Source: Verrucomicrobium sp. (GTDB lineage: Bacteria > Verrucomicrobiota > Verrucomicrobiia > Methylacidiphilales > UBA1321). From it: a stretch of 64,000 bases of DNA. The stretch is from assembly GCA_017849585.1 (NCBI GenBank), contig JAFIGT010000003.1, positions 62,001 through 126,000 on the forward strand, read 5' to 3'. The notes beneath the pieces were generated by a model that ran no database searches, was not told the origin of the DNA, and worked only from the letters and a program-made list of their open reading frames with translations. A program made the position numbers and the translations under genes. Numbering within the stretch: position 1 is the first letter of the stretch; the number at the start of each line of letters is the position of its first letter. This document shows positions 1-8,049 of the stretch, one piece after another.

Positions 1-182
1 TGATTCACTTTGGCGATCAGGCCCCAGACCAAACGATGCATCCCGAAGTGACGATTATTCAGTTGAGCCTCATTGAGGGCGGAAAAAAGGCCGCGGAAGC
101 CTTGTGCCGCACCAGTTTGCTGGCGCAGCCTTTGGAGTCCATCAGCCTGCCTTACCAGATTCATTGGGCGACTGGAGCCTAA
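1..182 (+). CDS. C-terminal end of a LacI/GalR-like regulator (partial)
   Basis: The open frame enters the window at base 3 and gives 59 residues before TAA at 180-182. The stretch HPEVTIIQLSLIEGGKKAAE resembles the end of LacI/GalR effector-binding domains, where a TxxP-type motif, a strand and a helix of the form GxxAAxxL precede a short strand near the C-terminus. Such proteins are dimeric sugar- or nucleoside-responsive repressors. The DNA-binding half lies outside the window, so neither target nor ligand can be inferred. The call rests on a short tail and could equally be another periplasmic-binding-protein-like domain. Confidence 0.5.
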   Translation, partial: IHFGDQAPDQTMHPEVTIIQLSLIEGGKKAAEALCRTSLLAQPLESISLPYQIHWATGA

Positions 183-232
183 GCAGGCTCTAAGCGCCCG
201 GTTGGGCTTCGGCAGAGCCAGCGGCAGGCTGG

Positions 233-2149
233 CTAGAACTGCAGGTAAGTCGACGCCTTGAGGCCCTGTTCGTACGATTCCAGCAGACGCATGCCTTCGT
301 TGGGCTTGAGCACGTCGGCCTTGATGGCGGCATCAATTTGGCTCTTCAGCGCACGCTCGATGGTAGCGGTGTCATACTGCACATCGGCGAGCACCTGTCC
401 GATCGTATTGCCCGGAATTGTTTCCTCGATGTAAAAGCCGCTTTCTTCATCCGGGTCGAGGAAGATATGGGCTTCGTTCACGCGGCCGAAGAGATTGTGC
501 AGGTCACCCATGATGTCCTGGTACGCCCCCATCAGGAAAATGCCAAGGTAGTACGGCTTGCCGTTGAGGGTATGGAGCGGAAGCGTTTCCGACATGACGC
601 CTTCATTGTCGATGAACTTCGAAATCTTGCCGTCGGAGTCGCACGTGATGTCCACCAGAGTCGCGTGATGTTGCGGTCGTTCGTTGAGGCGATGGATGGG
701 GGCGATGGGGAAAAGTTGGCCGAGCGCCCAGTGATCGAGCATGGACTGGAAGACACTGAAGTTGCAAAGGAACTGATCGCCGAGGGAAGGCAGCAGGTTG
801 CGGACTTCCACAGGCATCGACTTGGGGTTCGGGTAGGAGTGGATGACTTCCTCGACAATTTCCCAGAAGAGCACTTCGACCTGGGCCTTGGTGGTCAAGT
901 CGAGCAAGCCGAGATCGAACCGAGACTGGGTGTCTTCCTTGATCTGGACGGCGTCGTGGAATTGCTCGCGGCGATTCTTCTTGTTCAGGTTCTGTTTGAT
1001 CTCGAGGAGGTCGGCGACGAGCTTGTGTGTGGGGGTGATATCGCTGCTCTCCTTGGCCACTTTCGTTTTCTCGATCACGCCGAGCACGTCGACGATGAGC
1101 ACGGAATGATGCGCCACGATGGCGCGACCGCTTTCGCTGACGATATTCGGATGCGGCACTTTTTCGTCATTGAGAATTTCCAGAATGTTGTAGACCACAT
1201 CGCGGGTGTATTCCGTGAGGGTGTAATTCATGCTGCTGTCAAGCGAGGTACGGCTGCCGTCGTAGTCGACGCCCAAACCGCCGCCGACGTCGATATAGCC
1301 GAGCGGAAAACCGAGCTGCCAGATTTTGGCATAGAAACGGGCGGCTTCGCGCACGGCGCGCTTCACGGTTTGAATGTCGGGAATTTGCGAGCCGATGTGG
1401 AAATGGAGCAGCTTGAAACGATCCGTGAGATTATGCTGCTTGAGTAGTTCCGTCGCTTGAAGCAGATCACTGGTGGAGAGACCGAATTTGGCGTTCTCGC
1501 CGCCGGAGGTGGCCCACTTGCCCGCGCCCTTGCTTTGCAGGCGGACGCGAATGCCGATGTACGGCTTGATGCCGACGGATTCAGAGACTTCGATAATAGC
1601 GCGGAGTTCCTCGAGTTTTTCCACCACCATCACGACCGTCTTGCCGATTTTGCAACCGAGCAATGCCATCTGGATGAAGAGGGGATCTTTGTATCCGTTG
1701 CAGATGACGAGGCTCTCGTTGTCCTGATGCATGGCCAGCGCGGCGAAGAGCTCGGGCTTGCTGCCGACTTCGATGCCGTAATGATACGGAGCACCCGCAT
1801 CGACGATTTCCTCGACCACTTCGCGCAGTTGGTTCACCTTGATCGGGAACACGCCGCGGTATTGCCCCTGATAGCCGGATTCCTTGATCGCGGCGCGAAA
1901 CTCTTCATTGAGGGTTTGCACGCGGTGGCGCAGCAAATCCTGAAAGCGGAGCAATAGCGGGAAACTGAGACCGCGCTCGCGGGCTTCCTGCACAACTTTG
2001 GTGATGTCGAGTTCGGCTCCTTGCTCTTGCAACGGACGTACGGAGACATTGCCTTCGGCGTTCACGCCAAAATAGCCGACTCCCCAACGCTCGATATTGT
2101 AGGTTTCCGCCGCTTGCGCGATATCCCAGGGAGTCTCTTTGTCTGCCAT
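233..2149 (-). CDS. speA: Biosynthetic arginine decarboxylase
   Basis: A 638-residue protein close in length to E. coli SpeA (658). It decarboxylates L-arginine to agmatine, the first step of the agmatine route to putrescine, and uses PLP. The PLP lysine is K104 in VFPIKVNQ. The barrel motifs HFHIGSQ (249-255) and DVGGGLGVDYDG (287-298) follow, then SESGRA and, in the C-terminal sheet domain, the CDSDG motif whose Asp contacts substrate in this fold. ATG at 2149 (MADKETPWDIA) is chosen because the upstream in-frame extension has no family likeness and runs into the neighbouring gene. It is divergent from the DUF151 gene with 127 bp between starts. No other polyamine gene is in the window. Confidence 0.95.
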   Translation of the reverse strand: MADKETPWDIAQAAETYNIERWGVGYFGVNAEGNVSVRPLQEQGAELDITKVVQEARERGLSFPLLLRFQDLLRHRVQTLNEEFRAAIKESGYQGQYRGVFPIKVNQLREVVEEIVDAGAPYHYGIEVGSKPELFAALAMHQDNESLVICNGYKDPLFIQMALLGCKIGKTVVMVVEKLEELRAIIEVSESVGIKPYIGIRVRLQSKGAGKWATSGGENAKFGLSTSDLLQATELLKQHNLTDRFKLLHFHIGSQIPDIQTVKRAVREAARFYAKIWQLGFPLGYIDVGGGLGVDYDGSRTSLDSSMNYTLTEYTRDVVYNILEILNDEKVPHPNIVSESGRAIVAHHSVLIVDVLGVIEKTKVAKESSDITPTHKLVADLLEIKQNLNKKNRREQFHDAVQIKEDTQSRFDLGLLDLTTKAQVEVLFWEIVEEVIHSYPNPKSMPVEVRNLLPSLGDQFLCNFSVFQSMLDHWALGQLFPIAPIHRLNERPQHHATLVDITCDSDGKISKFIDNEGVMSETLPLHTLNGKPYYLGIFLMGAYQDIMGDLHNLFGRVNEAHIFLDPDEESGFYIEETIPGNTIGQVLADVQYDTATIERALKSQIDAAIKADVLKPNEGMRLLESYEQGLKASTYLQF

Positions 2150-2276
2150 TGGGGACTTATAAACTCTGCCGCCCAATTTGCAATGGGGTTTATGAAAAAT
2201 TACGAAGACTTTTTTCGATGGCACGGGAAACCCAACTCCTCCTTGTTTTCTCCGGGGCGGATGATAGGTTAAAAGT

Positions 2277-2768
2277 GTGAATTCTGAAGTCGTACGCATC
2301 GATGTGCTCGACGTTTTCCCAACCGAGCAGCAGACCCTTGCGATTTTTGTTGGTAATGACGAGAAGTGCTTTGTCATCCATGTGGAGCCGTCCGTTGGGC
2401 GGGCCATTGCCATGTCGCTACGCGAGCAAAAAAGTGAGCGACCGCTGACCCACGAGTTGATGGGCTATATCTTTCAGGCGTTCAGCATCAAGGTGGAGCG
2501 GGTCATCATCAATGCCTTGCGCAGTAATACTTACTTTGCCCGCATCATCCTTCGCGCCGAAAATGAGGTGCATAAGAAGGTGATCGAAATCGATGCGCGT
2601 CCCAGCGACTGCCTGGCCATTGCGTTGCAAGCCAAGGCCGCGATCTACGTCAGTTCCGATTTGTGGGACGAGGTGGAAGACCGCACCGAGGAGCTGGAGA
2701 AAATCCGGCAGGCGATGCGGGAAAAGCAATCCGGTTCGGACGATCCCGATTTCAACGAGGAAGTCTAG
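2277..2768 (+). CDS. Bifunctional nuclease (BFN/DUF151) family protein
   Basis: A 163-residue protein with a complete DUF151 domain at about residues 20-135. Diagnostic stretches are VGRAIAMSL, the RPLTHELMGYI helix and the C-terminal DARPSDCLAIALQAKAAIYV segment that is most conserved in the family. Relatives have been described as DNases/RNases, but most bacterial members are uncharacterised. The last 30 residues are acidic and charged and look like a disordered tail. Translation appears to start at GTG 2277, since no ATG fits the conserved N-terminus. It faces the M48 protease gene tail to tail, with a palindromic element between. Confidence 0.85.
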   Translation: MNSEVVRIDVLDVFPTEQQTLAIFVGNDEKCFVIHVEPSVGRAIAMSLREQKSERPLTHELMGYIFQAFSIKVERVIINALRSNTYFARIILRAENEVHKKVIEIDARPSDCLAIALQAKAAIYVSSDLWDEVEDRTEELEKIRQAMREKQSGSDDPDFNEEV

Positions 2769-2788
2769 CCTGCGCGGCGCGTGAAGAA

Positions 2789-2870
2789 CGGCTCAGCGAG
2801 AGGTCTCCCCGCCTCATTACAGGTTCTTGGGAGAGGTTTGTAACGGGGAGGTGAGCCCCCCGCCGAGCCG
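2789..2870. repeat. Long imperfect palindrome between converging genes
   Basis: The left arm 2789-2820 begins CGGCTCAGCGAGAGG and ends CCTCATTAC. The right arm 2840-2870 begins GTAACGGGGAGG and ends GCCGAGCCG. The outer arms are complementary with a few mismatches, and the inner ends ATTAC/GTAAC also pair. It fills the space between the DUF151 and M48 genes, so it may terminate transcription from both sides. The lack of a clear T-run makes a dispersed palindromic element equally likely. Confidence 0.55.
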
Positions 2871-2882
2871 CCAAATTCAATT

Positions 2883-3713
2883 TTAACGGGACGACTTTTT
2901 CAGCAGGGCCGAACCGCTTTCCTCGTTGCTGGAGGAAGATTTCGCGGTGGTGCTGGCGGTGCCGCCCAATTTTTCAATCCGCTCGGAGAGGTCCGGGTGG
3001 GTCGAGAAGATCGACTTGTTGTCGAGCTTGAGTGTTTGCAATTTCTGCAGGAAGGTGACGAGTCCGTTGCGGGCGAAACCGGTGTTGGTCGCCAGTTCGC
3101 GGCCCATCCGGTCGGCATCGAATTCGCTGCCGCTGTCGTAACCGGTTTTCAACATTGTGTTGGTCACCTTGTCCACGCCCATGTCGTACGCGGCAAAGTC
3201 GCCACTGGAACCGGCCGCTACATCGGTCACGCCCGAGATGAATTCGCTGCGGGAGATAATCCGCAGCGCGTGTCGCCGGGTGACGTGGCAAATCTCGTGC
3301 GCGAGGATGGCGGCGAGTTGGTCGTCGTTTTCCGCGGCGAGGTACGCGCCCTTGGTGATGAAGACGTAACCGCCGGGGGCAGAGAATCCATTGACGATGT
3401 CGGTGTTGAGGATCGCGAAACGGAACTGGAGCGTGGGCCGGTCGGAGTAGCGGGCAAGCGATTTGCCGATCAGGTTGACGCGACGTGTGGCCGCTTCGTC
3501 CTTCCAGACGCCTCCTTCCATGGCCACGATTTCCACTGCGACGGAACCGCCGATGCTCATCTCTTCCTTCAAGCCGACGCCGGAGGAACCCTTGGCGATT
3601 TTGGTCGCGCCGCTGGCGAGCTTGAACGGGTCCACATCGAGACCGAACTGCGCATGGGCGCTGCCGATGAACAAGGTGAGTAAGAGTGCGTGTAGTGCGA
3701 CTGCGGTTTTCAT
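2883..3713 (-). CDS. M48 family zinc metalloprotease, exported
   Basis: 276 residues. An N-terminal signal sequence (about 1-21, ending SAHAQ) suggests export to the periplasm. The M48 core is clear: FSAPGGYVFITKGAY (110-124), the zinc motif HEICH (139-143) and EFDADRMG with the third ligand E197. HPDLSERIEKL near the end is the usual substrate-side motif. Relatives such as BepA and LoiP act in outer-membrane protein quality control. The tail after 250 is rich in S/T. The start ATG at 3713 overlaps the stop of the SH3 gene (ATGA), so translation is probably coupled. Third gene of a three-gene operon with the SH3 protein and adenylate cyclase. Confidence 0.9.
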   Translation of the reverse strand: MKTAVALHALLLTLFIGSAHAQFGLDVDPFKLASGATKIAKGSSGVGLKEEMSIGGSVAVEIVAMEGGVWKDEAATRRVNLIGKSLARYSDRPTLQFRFAILNTDIVNGFSAPGGYVFITKGAYLAAENDDQLAAILAHEICHVTRRHALRIISRSEFISGVTDVAAGSSGDFAAYDMGVDKVTNTMLKTGYDSGSEFDADRMGRELATNTGFARNGLVTFLQKLQTLKLDNKSIFSTHPDLSERIEKLGGTASTTAKSSSSNEESGSALLKKSSR

Positions 3714-4195
3714 TTGCCGTAATCTCCCAATCCTTTTTCCTGCATGTAGGTATTCACCTGGGCGCGGGTCACCGCATCGGCCTGTTTCTCGGCCCATTCC
3801 ACATCGGCGGCGGCCTCGCCGAGACTTTTGCGGCTCGCGTATTTCTTGGACGATTCGCTGAGCGGTCGCGCGGCGACAGCGGCGGTGGTGTCGGCGGCCG
3901 TGGTGGGCAGGAAATCGTTCTTGTTCTCGGCGGGCGGTTTCACGCTGCTGACGTTGCCAGCGTAGACCCACCCTTTGGTGTCGCCGTCGGTCACGTGCAG
4001 CCAGCGGCCTTGCTCGGCGAGCACCTTGAGCGGCTTGCCCCATTCCACCGTGCCGACCTTGGCGGCTTCGCGATCAGCGGTGGCGAGCAGAGGTGTGGTG
4101 GCTTGTTTGGAGAAGCAGGTTTGGCCCACTTCATAGGCCAGGACAGCGCTGGCCATGAGCATAAGGGAGAGGGTGAAGTACGGTACGGTTTTCAT
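3710..4195 (-). CDS. Exported SH3-domain protein
   Basis: 161 residues with a signal peptide at about 1-20 (MKTVPYFTLSLMLMASAVLA). A bacterial SH3 (SH3_3-type) domain spans about 28-85 and ends in the typical GRWLHVTDGDTKGWVYAGNV strand pair. The second half is low-complexity and charged, and ends GLGDYGK. SH3b domains in exported proteins often bind peptidoglycan or partner proteins. The gene overlaps both neighbours by 4 bp (ATGA at each end), which places it as the middle gene of the cyclase-SH3-protease operon. A function as adaptor for the M48 protease is only an inference from position. Confidence 0.8.
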   Translation of the reverse strand: MKTVPYFTLSLMLMASAVLAYEVGQTCFSKQATTPLLATADREAAKVGTVEWGKPLKVLAEQGRWLHVTDGDTKGWVYAGNVSSVKPPAENKNDFLPTTAADTTAAVAARPLSESSKKYASRKSLGEAAADVEWAEKQADAVTRAQVNTYMQEKGLGDYGK

Positions 4196-6243
4196 TTGTC
4201 TTTCATGACGAATACGCCGTCCCAATCCGGGCCGGGCGGTTCTTTCTGGAACTGACGGCAGCGGTCGATGTAAATCTGGCTGAGCTTATCCTCGACATGA
4301 TGTCCGCGGACTTTTTCGAACAGGACCACGGCGGCATTGAAGTCCCGCTGCTGGTACAAATGGTACGCATTCTCAAATAACGAGCTGATTTCCAGAACTT
4401 GCGCGGAAGCTTCCGATTTTAGCGCGAGTAGTTCATAGGTCTGAATTGGTTGCTGCTTGCCCTTCACGCGGAGGAGTTCCACCGGGCGGGTGACGATGCT
4501 GGATCGCGCCAGTTCCTGCGTGCGCATGCCGAGGAGAATGGTGGTGCCGAATTGCTTGTTCGCGCCCTCGAGGCGGGAGGCGAGATTGACCGGATCGCCG
4601 ACAACGGTGTAGTTGCGTTTGCGGCCGGAGCCGACGTTGCCAACGGTCATGTCGCCCGTATTGATCCCGATGCGGGCATGCAGCGTGCGGCCTTCCTCGA
4701 CGAGCAGCCGCTGGTTCAGTGCGAGCAGATGATCCCGGCTGCGGAGCGCGGCGCGGCAGGCGGCGAGGGCGTGATTGGGCAGTTCCTCGGGTGAACCGAA
4801 GACGCCCATGATCGCGTCGCCGATATATTTATCCAGATAGCCATGTTCCTCGAGAATGAACTCGGACATTTCGCTGAGGTAGAGATTCACCAACCGCATG
4901 AGCGGCTCCGGGGCCATGGTCTCGCTCATGTCGGTGAATCCGGCGAGATCGGAAAAGTAAACGGTCAGTTCCTTCTTCTCGCCGCCGAGCTTGAGCGAGT
5001 CGGGATCTTCCATCAGGCGCTTCACCACCGTGGGCGAGACGTAGCTGCCGAAGATGTCCTGCACCTCGCGCTTACGCCGGGTTTCCTCCACCCAATGGCG
5101 AATGGTCAGCACGATGAGCGCGAGGACGAGCGCCGTCACGGGGGCGAACGGCGGGAAATACAGCAGCGGCAGAATGAAGTAGGAGAGGCAGAACAGAGCG
5201 AGCGTTCCCAATGCGGTCGCGATCGTGAGCACGCGCACATTGGGCCGAGACCAACCCCAATGCGTGATGGTCCACGCCAACACTAAGGCCAGCGCGGCGC
5301 TCAACGAAAAATGTCCGATGCGGTCGAACTCCGGGATGAACGCATTCTGCTTTGCATTGGCCCACGCGGTGAAATGGACCAGCACGCCCGGCTCAACGCG
5401 ACTGACGGGCACGGCTTTCACGTCGAACGTTCCCGCGGCGTTGGTGCCGATGAAGACGGTTTTTCCTCTCAACGAACCGCGGGCGATGGCGGGCAAGCGT
5501 TGAAACGCGGTGCGCAGGGCATTGGGATCATACTCGTCGACTTTCAGGGCGCGCATTTGACTGAGCAGTCCGCTGGAGCCATAACCGGCCTCGAGGAAAG
5601 GCTGGGCCGAGAGCACCTGGAGCAGGGGCAGATCTTTCTGTCCGCCGTACCAGCGGAGGAGAACGTTTTGTTTGCCCGCGTGCGAACGCTCGGCCCGCTC
5701 GGCCAACGATCCGGCCCACGGATAATGCCGCACCACGCCATCGGGATCGGCGTGATATTCCGCGTGGCCAATCCGCTCGTGCAAATTGAGGCCGGAGTGG
5801 GTTTCCAGAAAGTCCCTGGGCCAGAAAATGGGCGTCGTGTGGCGGGGCGGCAGCACGGCGAGAATGACGCCTCGACACGCGGCGGCGTAGGAGCCGAGCA
5901 GGTCGTCGAGCTCTGTGCGGTCGGAGTTCTCGAGGAACATCAGGTCGACCACGGTTTGCTTCGCCCCGGCCTGATTGATCGCGAGCAACAGCGCGGCGAA
6001 GACATCGCGCGACCACGGCCAGCGCTGGTTGTACGTGCGCTGCATGTAGTCGAGACTCGGCTCGTCGATGAGGAGGAGCACGCCGTCCTCGGGCGGGCGC
6101 AGGGCGGGGGCCTGCAGGCGCAGGGAGAAATCGAGGAACGCGCGGTTGACGACATCCAACGCGCCCGTCACAGCCAACACCAGAACGGTCAGCGCCACGC
6201 CCACCGAGGCCAGCGTCCGGGAATGCACCTGCGGCAGCTTCAT
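4192..6243 (-). CDS. CHASE2-domain adenylate/guanylate cyclase
   Basis: 683 residues. TM1 at about 12-30, a large extracytoplasmic CHASE2 sensor at about 30-305, three further membrane segments (about 311-327, 338-358, 366-382), then a cytoplasmic class III cyclase at about 425-610. The metal aspartates are D432 in YFSDLAGF and D476 in YIGDAIMGVFG. NYTVVGDPVNLASRLEGANK carries the transition-state Asn and Arg. K472 and the D of VVGD are consistent with ATP recognition, so cAMP is the likelier product. A helical tail follows. It is the first gene of a coupled operon with the SH3 and M48 genes, which suggests envelope stress or cell-surface signalling. Confidence 0.92.
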   Translation of the reverse strand: MKLPQVHSRTLASVGVALTVLVLAVTGALDVVNRAFLDFSLRLQAPALRPPEDGVLLLIDEPSLDYMQRTYNQRWPWSRDVFAALLLAINQAGAKQTVVDLMFLENSDRTELDDLLGSYAAACRGVILAVLPPRHTTPIFWPRDFLETHSGLNLHERIGHAEYHADPDGVVRHYPWAGSLAERAERSHAGKQNVLLRWYGGQKDLPLLQVLSAQPFLEAGYGSSGLLSQMRALKVDEYDPNALRTAFQRLPAIARGSLRGKTVFIGTNAAGTFDVKAVPVSRVEPGVLVHFTAWANAKQNAFIPEFDRIGHFSLSAALALVLAWTITHWGWSRPNVRVLTIATALGTLALFCLSYFILPLLYFPPFAPVTALVLALIVLTIRHWVEETRRKREVQDIFGSYVSPTVVKRLMEDPDSLKLGGEKKELTVYFSDLAGFTDMSETMAPEPLMRLVNLYLSEMSEFILEEHGYLDKYIGDAIMGVFGSPEELPNHALAACRAALRSRDHLLALNQRLLVEEGRTLHARIGINTGDMTVGNVGSGRKRNYTVVGDPVNLASRLEGANKQFGTTILLGMRTQELARSSIVTRPVELLRVKGKQQPIQTYELLALKSEASAQVLEISSLFENAYHLYQQRDFNAAVVLFEKVRGHHVEDKLSQIYIDRCRQFQKEPPGPDWDGVFVMKDK

Positions 6244-6640
6244 GTGAGGTCAGTCTCTACCAAATGGACTGGAGTGGTCAATCACGCAGGCAAAGGACCG
6301 TGGGAAGCGGGTGGCGGAAGTTTTTGGGATCGCGCTCCGAAGCGCTCCGAACGTCACCAGTCTCTCCTTTCCCCCGGTGGCACCCGGAATGGTAAAGGAC
6401 GCGAACGACAGCGCGGAAATGGCGGGGCTTTCATGGACTCGATGGCTGGGCTTGAGTCCTATTAAAACAGATTCCGGGCCGAAACGTTAGGCTTAGGTGA
6501 GCTACGTTGGCTACGTGTGCGAGATTTTTAGTGGGGCGGCTGTTTTTGTGCGGAAAAGATGCCTGTCCCTATTTTCTTTTGTGCGGAAAAGATGCCTGTC
6601 CCTATTTTCTTTTCCTGTCCCTATTTTCTTTTCACCCAAA
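6244..6640. other. Intergenic stretch with short tandem repeats
   Basis: No convincing gene is seen. Bases 6244-6540 show nothing recognisable beyond scattered G+C-rich inverted bits. From 6544 a 33-bp unit is repeated (listed separately). A short plus-strand open frame through the repeats has only repeat-derived coding content and is not considered a gene. Confidence 0.6.
6544..6628. repeat. 33-bp tandem repeat, two full copies and one partial
   Basis: Copies 6544-6576 and 6577-6609 are identical and contain GCGGAAAAGATGCCTGTCCC followed by TATTTTC. A third copy, 6610-6628, lacks 14 internal bases but keeps CCTGTCCCTATTTTC. A near-complement, GAAATAGGGGACAGG, lies at 6903-6917 on the other side of the zinc-ribbon gene. 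AATAGGGACAGG-like motifs are reminiscent of the flanks of REP-associated (RAYT/IS200-like) elements, but no transposase is present. Confidence 0.75.
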
Positions 6641-6853
6641 TCAATCTAGCATCTTCACCTGTTGCCAAGAGGCCGTGATTCCATTTTTTTGCATGTACTG
6701 AGTGAAGTCGACATAAGCGGCTTCGTCCCGGATTTCATCTTGCGTATCCCACAGCGAATCACACTCCTCGCAAAGGTAAACGACTCTATTATCTAGAGCA
6801 GTAAGGGACACACGGTGAAGACCGCTCTGCCCGCAACGTGGACATGTTTTCAT
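6641..6853 (-). CDS. Small zinc-ribbon protein
   Basis: 70 residues. CPRCG at 4-8 and CEECDSLW at about 28-35 form a two-knuckle zinc ribbon; the rest is acidic and helical, ending ITASWQQVKMLD. Such mini-proteins are common but rarely characterised; they may bind nucleic acid or a protein partner. The gene lies between the 33-bp repeats and a similar motif in opposite orientation, so it may have travelled with that element. The base composition is more A+T-rich than its neighbours, which agrees with transfer. Start ATG 6853; no strong Shine-Dalgarno. Confidence 0.65.
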   Translation of the reverse strand: MKTCPRCGQSGLHRVSLTALDNRVVYLCEECDSLWDTQDEIRDEAAYVDFTQYMQKNGITASWQQVKMLD

Positions 6854-7002
6854 AACTTAATAAGGGTATGCTGTAATAATATTAGAAGTTCCCGGCTGTA
6901 GGGAAATAGGGGACAGGAGTAATTTCGAGTGCTGAATGCAATCGCGCAAGCAAGGCCAAAGTCAATTGCCAGCAATACGAGTTAACCATTCCGAAAAAAG
7001 GG

Positions 7003-7398
7003 CTAACTCCGCAGAGGAATCAGCGCGCGGAGTCGTGGTTCGCGGAGGTAGAGGCCGGCCCAGAGCATGACTCCCAGAATCACGGTGGCGATGTAGGCGT
7101 CGCCGACGCGGAGGGTGCTGACGATGGCGCCACCGAGATAACCGGTGAGCAGGATGGCGCCGAGGATGGCGGTGCGGGGAATGATGTAGAGGAGGGTACA
7201 GGCGAGTTCGAGGAGTCCGATTCCGAGCGCGAGATGTTCCGGGAGGCCAAGATGGGCGAAACCTTCCAGCACGGGCGCGGGTTTGGCGAGTTTCATGACG
7301 CCGCTGAGGATGAGGAGCAGCACGGGCAGGGTGCTGAGGACGTAACCGGTCCAGAGCGCTTTTTTCGAGTTGAGGAGGTCTTGGATGGAGGTGGACAT
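7003..7398 (-). CDS. DoxX-like membrane protein
   Basis: 131 residues with four predicted membrane helices (about 18-36, 52-72, 77-96, 101-118). VLSTLPVLLLILSGVMKLAKP followed by LGLPEHLALGIGLLELACTLLYIIPRTA is the usual DoxX/DoxD-like pattern. Members are small quinone- or thiol-linked membrane proteins of uncertain role and are often paired with SRPBCC (AHSA1) proteins, as here: the SRPBCC gene lies 46 bp upstream on the same strand. The two probably form one transcript. Confidence 0.85.
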   Translation of the reverse strand: MSTSIQDLLNSKKALWTGYVLSTLPVLLLILSGVMKLAKPAPVLEGFAHLGLPEHLALGIGLLELACTLLYIIPRTAILGAILLTGYLGGAIVSTLRVGDAYIATVILGVMLWAGLYLREPRLRALIPLRS

Positions 7399-7444
7399 AA
7401 TGGGGAATAGGGTTGGATGGGAATAACGAAATGAGAGGGTATGC

Positions 7445-7948
7445 TCACTCGGTCATGGCCCACGGGCAGGACTGATCCCAAGGCTGGCCGACGCCTGTTT
7501 CCAGATAGGCGCGCAGGCTGACGTTCAGGAAGAAGTTCCATCCGTGGCGGCAGTCGTCGTAGCATTCCAATTGCGGAAGTTGGGTGTGTGTGAAATCGAG
7601 TTGCGAGCGGTCCTTGCCCAGATCTCGAATCTCGAAGCGAATGCGGGTGCCTTCCCAGTCATGCAGGTTGCTATTGCCGGAGTCTTCACTGTGCTTGGAA
7701 TCGATGCATTCCCATTCCAGCAAGCGGGGCGATTCGCGTTGGAGGATTTTCATGACGGCATGAAACCCCGCGTTGGTGAAGTAAAAGGACGACAAGCCGC
7801 CGATGGCTTCGCTGCCGCGACTGGACAAGGTCCACCATTTCTTGGTGCCGTCCTCGGTGGCGATGGCGTCGAAGAGTCGTTCCGCCGAAACCTTAAAGCT
7901 GAGATGGAGTTCGAAATTCGCGGGACGGGTTATTAAATCGGCTGTCAT
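7445..7948 (-). CDS. SRPBCC (AHSA1-like) domain protein
   Basis: 167 residues. The pattern of an N-terminal strand FELHLSFKVSAERLFDAIATEDGTKKWW, central strands with W-rich segments, and a C-terminal helix (DDCRHGWNFFLNVSLRAYLETG) is that of START-like AHSA1 proteins, which bind hydrophobic ligands or assist Hsp90 in eukaryotes. No ligand can be inferred. It is the upstream partner of the DoxX gene, a pairing seen in many bacteria. Confidence 0.85.
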   Translation of the reverse strand: MTADLITRPANFELHLSFKVSAERLFDAIATEDGTKKWWTLSSRGSEAIGGLSSFYFTNAGFHAVMKILQRESPRLLEWECIDSKHSEDSGNSNLHDWEGTRIRFEIRDLGKDRSQLDFTHTQLPQLECYDDCRHGWNFFLNVSLRAYLETGVGQPWDQSCPWAMTE

Positions 7949-8049
7949 GATCGTTGGCTTTCTAATAGGTGCTCGAAATAAGACGAACGATCAAGCCGAA
8001 TCGGGACAAGGATTTTCCCGTGTGGGTTCACGGGAACAAGTAAAAGGGG

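Noticed and set aside
338-1447. 369-residue plus-strand frame opposite speA
   Set aside because: Antisense to the conserved PLP domain; no family likeness.
6544-6628. CRISPR-like array
   Set aside because: The units are directly adjacent with no spacers, and there are no cas genes.
6507-6701. 64-residue plus-strand frame across the 33-bp repeats
   Set aside because: Its content is the translated tandem repeat and it overlaps the zinc-ribbon gene on the other strand.
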